Shown here: positions 6,609-8,247 of the stretch, piece after piece
Numbering within the stretch: position 1 is the stretch's first letter
Layout: each line of letters starts with the position of its first letter
Assembly (NCBI GenBank): GCA_025927935.1
Contig: JAICKM010000287.1
Coordinates: forward strand, 1 to 8,247
Source: Chloroflexia bacterium
GTDB lineage: Bacteria; Chloroflexota; Chloroflexia; QHBQ01; JADMIH01
Length of the DNA stretch: 8,247 nt
Reading direction: 5' to 3'
Translations under genes and position numbers: made by a program
The notes under the pieces: generated by a model
Told to the model about the DNA's origin: nothing
Databases searched by the model: none
What the model saw: the letters and a program-made list of their open reading frames with translations, nothing else

Positions 6609-6653
6609 CCGGCAATTGGCGGCTCTCCTGCCCCAATTGCCGGAGTTTTGTTG
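6609..6653 (+). terminator. Rho-independent terminator of the lactonase-like gene
   Basis: An 11-bp perfect stem, CCGGCAATTGG (6609-6619) with CCAATTGCCGG (6633-6643), has a 13-nt loop and is followed by AGTTTTGTTG. It begins 39 nt after the TAA stop. The minus strand has no T-run on the far side, so it mainly serves the plus strand, although it also separates two convergent genes. Confidence 0.85.
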
Positions 6654-6667
6654 CCCACCGGGGCCTA

Positions 6668-8247
6668 TCATCCGGCCTCTGCCGGCGCCAGCCCGGCCAG
6701 GTCGGTCAGAACGCGGAAGTAATAGCCCATGCGGTTGGCGATGGTCCCCGGCCCCTGGCGGCCCTGGTAGAGCCGCACGCGGCGGCGGGTTTCGTGGAGC
6801 AGCGCGACAAAGGCGTCGTCGGCCAGGGCGCTCTGCCGCCAGAGGCGCAGGGCCTGGGTGACGTTGGCCGGACCGTGGGCAGTGTCGCCTAGCTCGGCCG
6901 AGTGGTCGAGAATGACCCCGGCGATGTAGGGCGAATACGGCAACGGGTCTCCGTTGTCGTCCGCAGTTTTTGCGCGGGCGGGCCGATTCGAATCGGCTTT
7001 TGTTTGTTGGGGTTCTGCTTGACGGGGTTCTGCTTTGTGCGAAGCGGCGACGCGCCCCCCCTGTGCATCTGCGGCGCTCGCCCCCTGTGCAGCCCCGCCC
7101 CGCCCCCTGTGCAGCGTTGTCATGCCGTCCGCCGGGCCTGCGTGCCGCGCGGGAACAGAGATGGTTATTGGCAGACATGGGGGCGCGGGCAAGCTTGCGA
7201 CCCCCTGTGCAGTATCGGCGTGCCCCCCACTGTGAAGCGGCGTGGCTCCTCCCTCCTGTGCAGTATGGGCGCCCCCCGGTGGGACGAACGGCGCGAGATC
7301 GGCGGGCGGGGTCTCGACGGAACCGGCCTGGACACGGCGGCCACGACGCGGGGCACGGGGCGGCGCGGGCGGGACCGGCGGAGCAGGCGGGGGATCGGCG
7401 GGCGGGCCGGGTTGCAGCAGGGCGATCAACCGGGCAAACAAGGCGCCGAAGTCGTAGCCGTTGCTGTCGGTGCCGCCCGCCGCCGAGACACGCGGCACCA
7501 GCCGCAGGTAGCCCTGCGCCACGAGGCTGTCCTTGATGTTCTGCAACTGGCGGCGGCTGTAGCCGGTGCGCGCGGCCATTTTGCTCAGGCTGGGGTACGG
7601 CACATCGGTGCTCCAGCGGTAGGACAGGATATAGGCGATGAACCAGATCTGCTGGGGGGTCAGGCCGAGCGTGGCCTGGTGGGTGAAGAGGGCCTGGGGC
7701 ACCGTGGCGATCCCGGCGCGCACGAGGACCCGCCCGTAGCGCGCGAGAAAGCTGCTGTCCCTGTCCAGGCCGGGCGGATCGGCGTCCGCCGCGGGGGGCG
7801 CGACTTGCTGGATGGCGTTGGGCGCCGGGGGGTCGGCCAGGATGAGGGCCTCGATGCGGGCGAACAGGGCGGCGAAGTCGTAGCAATTGGCCTGCTGGCC
7901 GCCGCGGAGGTCGTGCTTGGCCAGCACCCGCACATAGCCGCGCTGTTCGAGCCGGGCGCGCAACTCGCGCAGCCATTGTTCGCCGGCTCCGGCCTGGGCG
8001 GCCAGCTTCTTGAGGCTGGGATGGGGCAGATCGCTGTCCCACTTGCAGGCCAGGATCGCCGAGATAAACCAGACCTCTTGCGCCGACAGGTCCAATTGCC
8101 CCTGATAATAGTACAAGGCGCTGGGAATGGCCGCTACGCCGTCTTGCAGGATCACTTGCCCGTAGCGGGCTTCCCAACTGCGCGCGGCGAGCCGGGCCGG
8201 GGCCGGCGCGACCGGCGGCGCTTCCTGGGCAGGCGGCCACACGGGCA
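6668..8247 (-). CDS. Tandem winged-helix (HTH_36-like) protein, possible replication initiator, 5' end outside the window
   Basis: At least 524 residues; the frame is still open at the window edge. A GTG at 8242 is available, but the residues after it are a Pro/Ala linker like the one before domain two, so the real start is probably further upstream. Domain one (about 24-134) and domain two (166-276) are copies of each other, with 47 of 111 residues identical by hand alignment. Each has the pattern Q-x-x-WFI-x-x-IL, PSL-K-AA, helix, GY-R, as in HTH_36/replisome-organiser DNA-binding domains. A disordered Pro/Ala/Gly/Gln linker (277-430) follows. A helical C-terminal domain (about 435-515) ends with NRMGYYFRVLTDLAG. 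DNA-binding N-terminus, linker and C-terminal domain is the order in phage O-type and DnaD-like replication proteins. A transcription regulator is the alternative. The linker DNA holds six copies of a 12-bp motif. Confidence 0.75.
   Translation of the reverse strand, partial: PVWPPAQEAPPVAPAPARLAARSWEARYGQVILQDGVAAIPSALYYYQGQLDLSAQEVWFISAILACKWDSDLPHPSLKKLAAQAGAGEQWLRELRARLEQRGYVRVLAKHDLRGGQQANCYDFAALFARIEALILADPPAPNAIQQVAPPAADADPPGLDRDSSFLARYGRVLVRAGIATVPQALFTHQATLGLTPQQIWFIAYILSYRWSTDVPYPSLSKMAARTGYSRRQLQNIKDSLVAQGYLRLVPRVSAAGGTDSNGYDFGALFARLIALLQPGPPADPPPAPPVPPAPPRAPRRGRRVQAGSVETPPADLAPFVPPGGAHTAQEGGATPLHSGGHADTAQGVASLPAPPCLPITISVPARHAGPADGMTTLHRGRGGAAQGASAADAQGGRVAASHKAEPRQAEPQQTKADSNRPARAKTADDNGDPLPYSPYIAGVILDHSAELGDTAHGPANVTQALRLWRQSALADDAFVALLHETRRRVRLYQGRQGPGTIANRMGYYFRVLTDLAGLAPAEAG
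6982..6997. repeat. Perfect 16-bp palindrome followed by a T-rich run, inside the winged-helix gene
   Basis: GCCGATTCGAATCGGC is fully self-complementary. It is followed on the plus strand by TTTTGTTTGTT, so it also looks like a plus-strand terminator. The adjoining 6998-7046 is roughly half A/T in a very GC-rich gene and contains GGGGTTCTGCTT twice, 15 bp apart (7009-7020, 7024-7035). Confidence 0.7.
7056..7263. repeat. Iteron-like array: six copies of a 12-bp motif
   Basis: The plus-strand motif CCCCCTGTGCAG is exact at 7081-7092, 7103-7114 and 7201-7212. It has one change at 7252-7263 (third base T) and one near 7057-7068 (last base T), and two changes at 7226-7237. All copies point the same way. 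Starts within each group of three are 22-26 bp apart, and the two groups are 98 bp apart. Four copies are read in one codon phase (as AQG or AQE) and two in another (as LHRG or LHSG). The DNA motif, not the peptide, is therefore what is kept. Confidence 0.7.
7081..7107 (-). other. G-quadruplex candidate within the iteron-like array
   Basis: On the minus strand four G-runs of 5, 4, 4 and 5 bases are separated by C, C and CTGCACA, which meets the usual intrastrand quadruplex rule. It overlaps motif copies two and three. It lies on the coding strand of the winged-helix gene, so the structure could also form in the mRNA. Confidence 0.5.

Noticed and set aside
7056..7263. CRISPR array
   Set aside because: The repeats are 12 bp with spacers of about 10-14 bp, lie inside a coding frame, and are partly degenerate; CRISPR repeats and spacers are longer.
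7056..7263. Repeats as a simple peptide repeat of the linker
   Set aside because: The same 12-mer is read as AQG in some copies and LHRG or LHSG in others, so no single peptide unit is conserved. Low-complexity expansion is not fully excluded.
5478..8240. A 2.76-kb open frame on the minus strand, 920 codons
   Set aside because: It is antisense to the propeller gene and in another phase of the winged-helix gene. The translation is Arg/Pro/Ala/Gly-rich without domains, as expected of a shadow frame in GC-rich DNA.
1..8247. tRNA, rRNA or known riboswitch
   Set aside because: I found no cloverleaf, CCA end, conserved rRNA string or familiar riboswitch core in the gaps by eye.

Overview
The window is GC-rich (except about 5.2-5.43 kb). 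It carries four intact-looking or edge-cut genes and two decayed ones. The organism is most likely a member of the Chloroflexota. This is an inference from the overall style of the proteins (a PlsY with a GSGKTGATN signature, an HTH_36-type two-domain protein, ribokinase wording such as DTTAAGDAF), not from a marker gene.

Layout. 1-2.05 kb: a cytoplasmic GH13 alpha-amylase-family enzyme on the minus strand, with a good Shine-Dalgarno site and a TATAAT box followed at once by a 19-bp palindrome. 2.05-2.17 kb: a long imperfect hairpin made of GCGAAG-type repeats. 2.17-2.81 kb: a PlsY-like membrane acyltransferase, minus strand. 2.85-2.93 kb: short direct repeats. 3.03-3.68 kb: a plus-strand ribokinase (PfkB) pseudogene with a probable ATG-to-AGG start loss, two frame changes and about 90-100 missing central residues. 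3.725-4.860 kb: a 1.1-kb segment bounded by inverted repeats of about 40 bp (35 of 39 aligned positions identical). It encloses an SRPBCC-family gene with its own terminator, interrupted by one in-frame TGA. 4.86-5.38 kb: no convincing gene. 5.38-6.57 kb: three 11-bp tandem repeats next to the ribosome binding site of a secreted seven-bladed-propeller (lactonase-like) protein, ending in a strong terminator. 6.67 kb to the window edge: a minus-strand gene for a protein with two tandem winged-helix domains, a disordered linker and a C-terminal helical domain, as in replication initiators or replisome organisers.

The most interesting signal lies inside that last gene. In its linker-coding part, a 12-bp DNA motif (CCCCCTGTGCAG on the plus strand) occurs six times in one orientation, in two groups of three with 22-26 bp spacing, and it is read in two different codon phases. 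The DNA is therefore conserved rather than a peptide. It is followed, in gene direction, by a locally AT-richer stretch and a perfect 16-bp palindrome. This is the same order of parts as the lambda origin, which lies inside the lambda O gene. I infer a possible intragenic iteron-type origin or autoregulatory site; this is untested.

The genes do not form one pathway. Strand changes, separate terminators and decayed genes suggest a loosely organised chromosomal stretch with mobile-element damage at 3.0-5.2 kb, next to a possible replicon or prophage-type replication module at the right edge.
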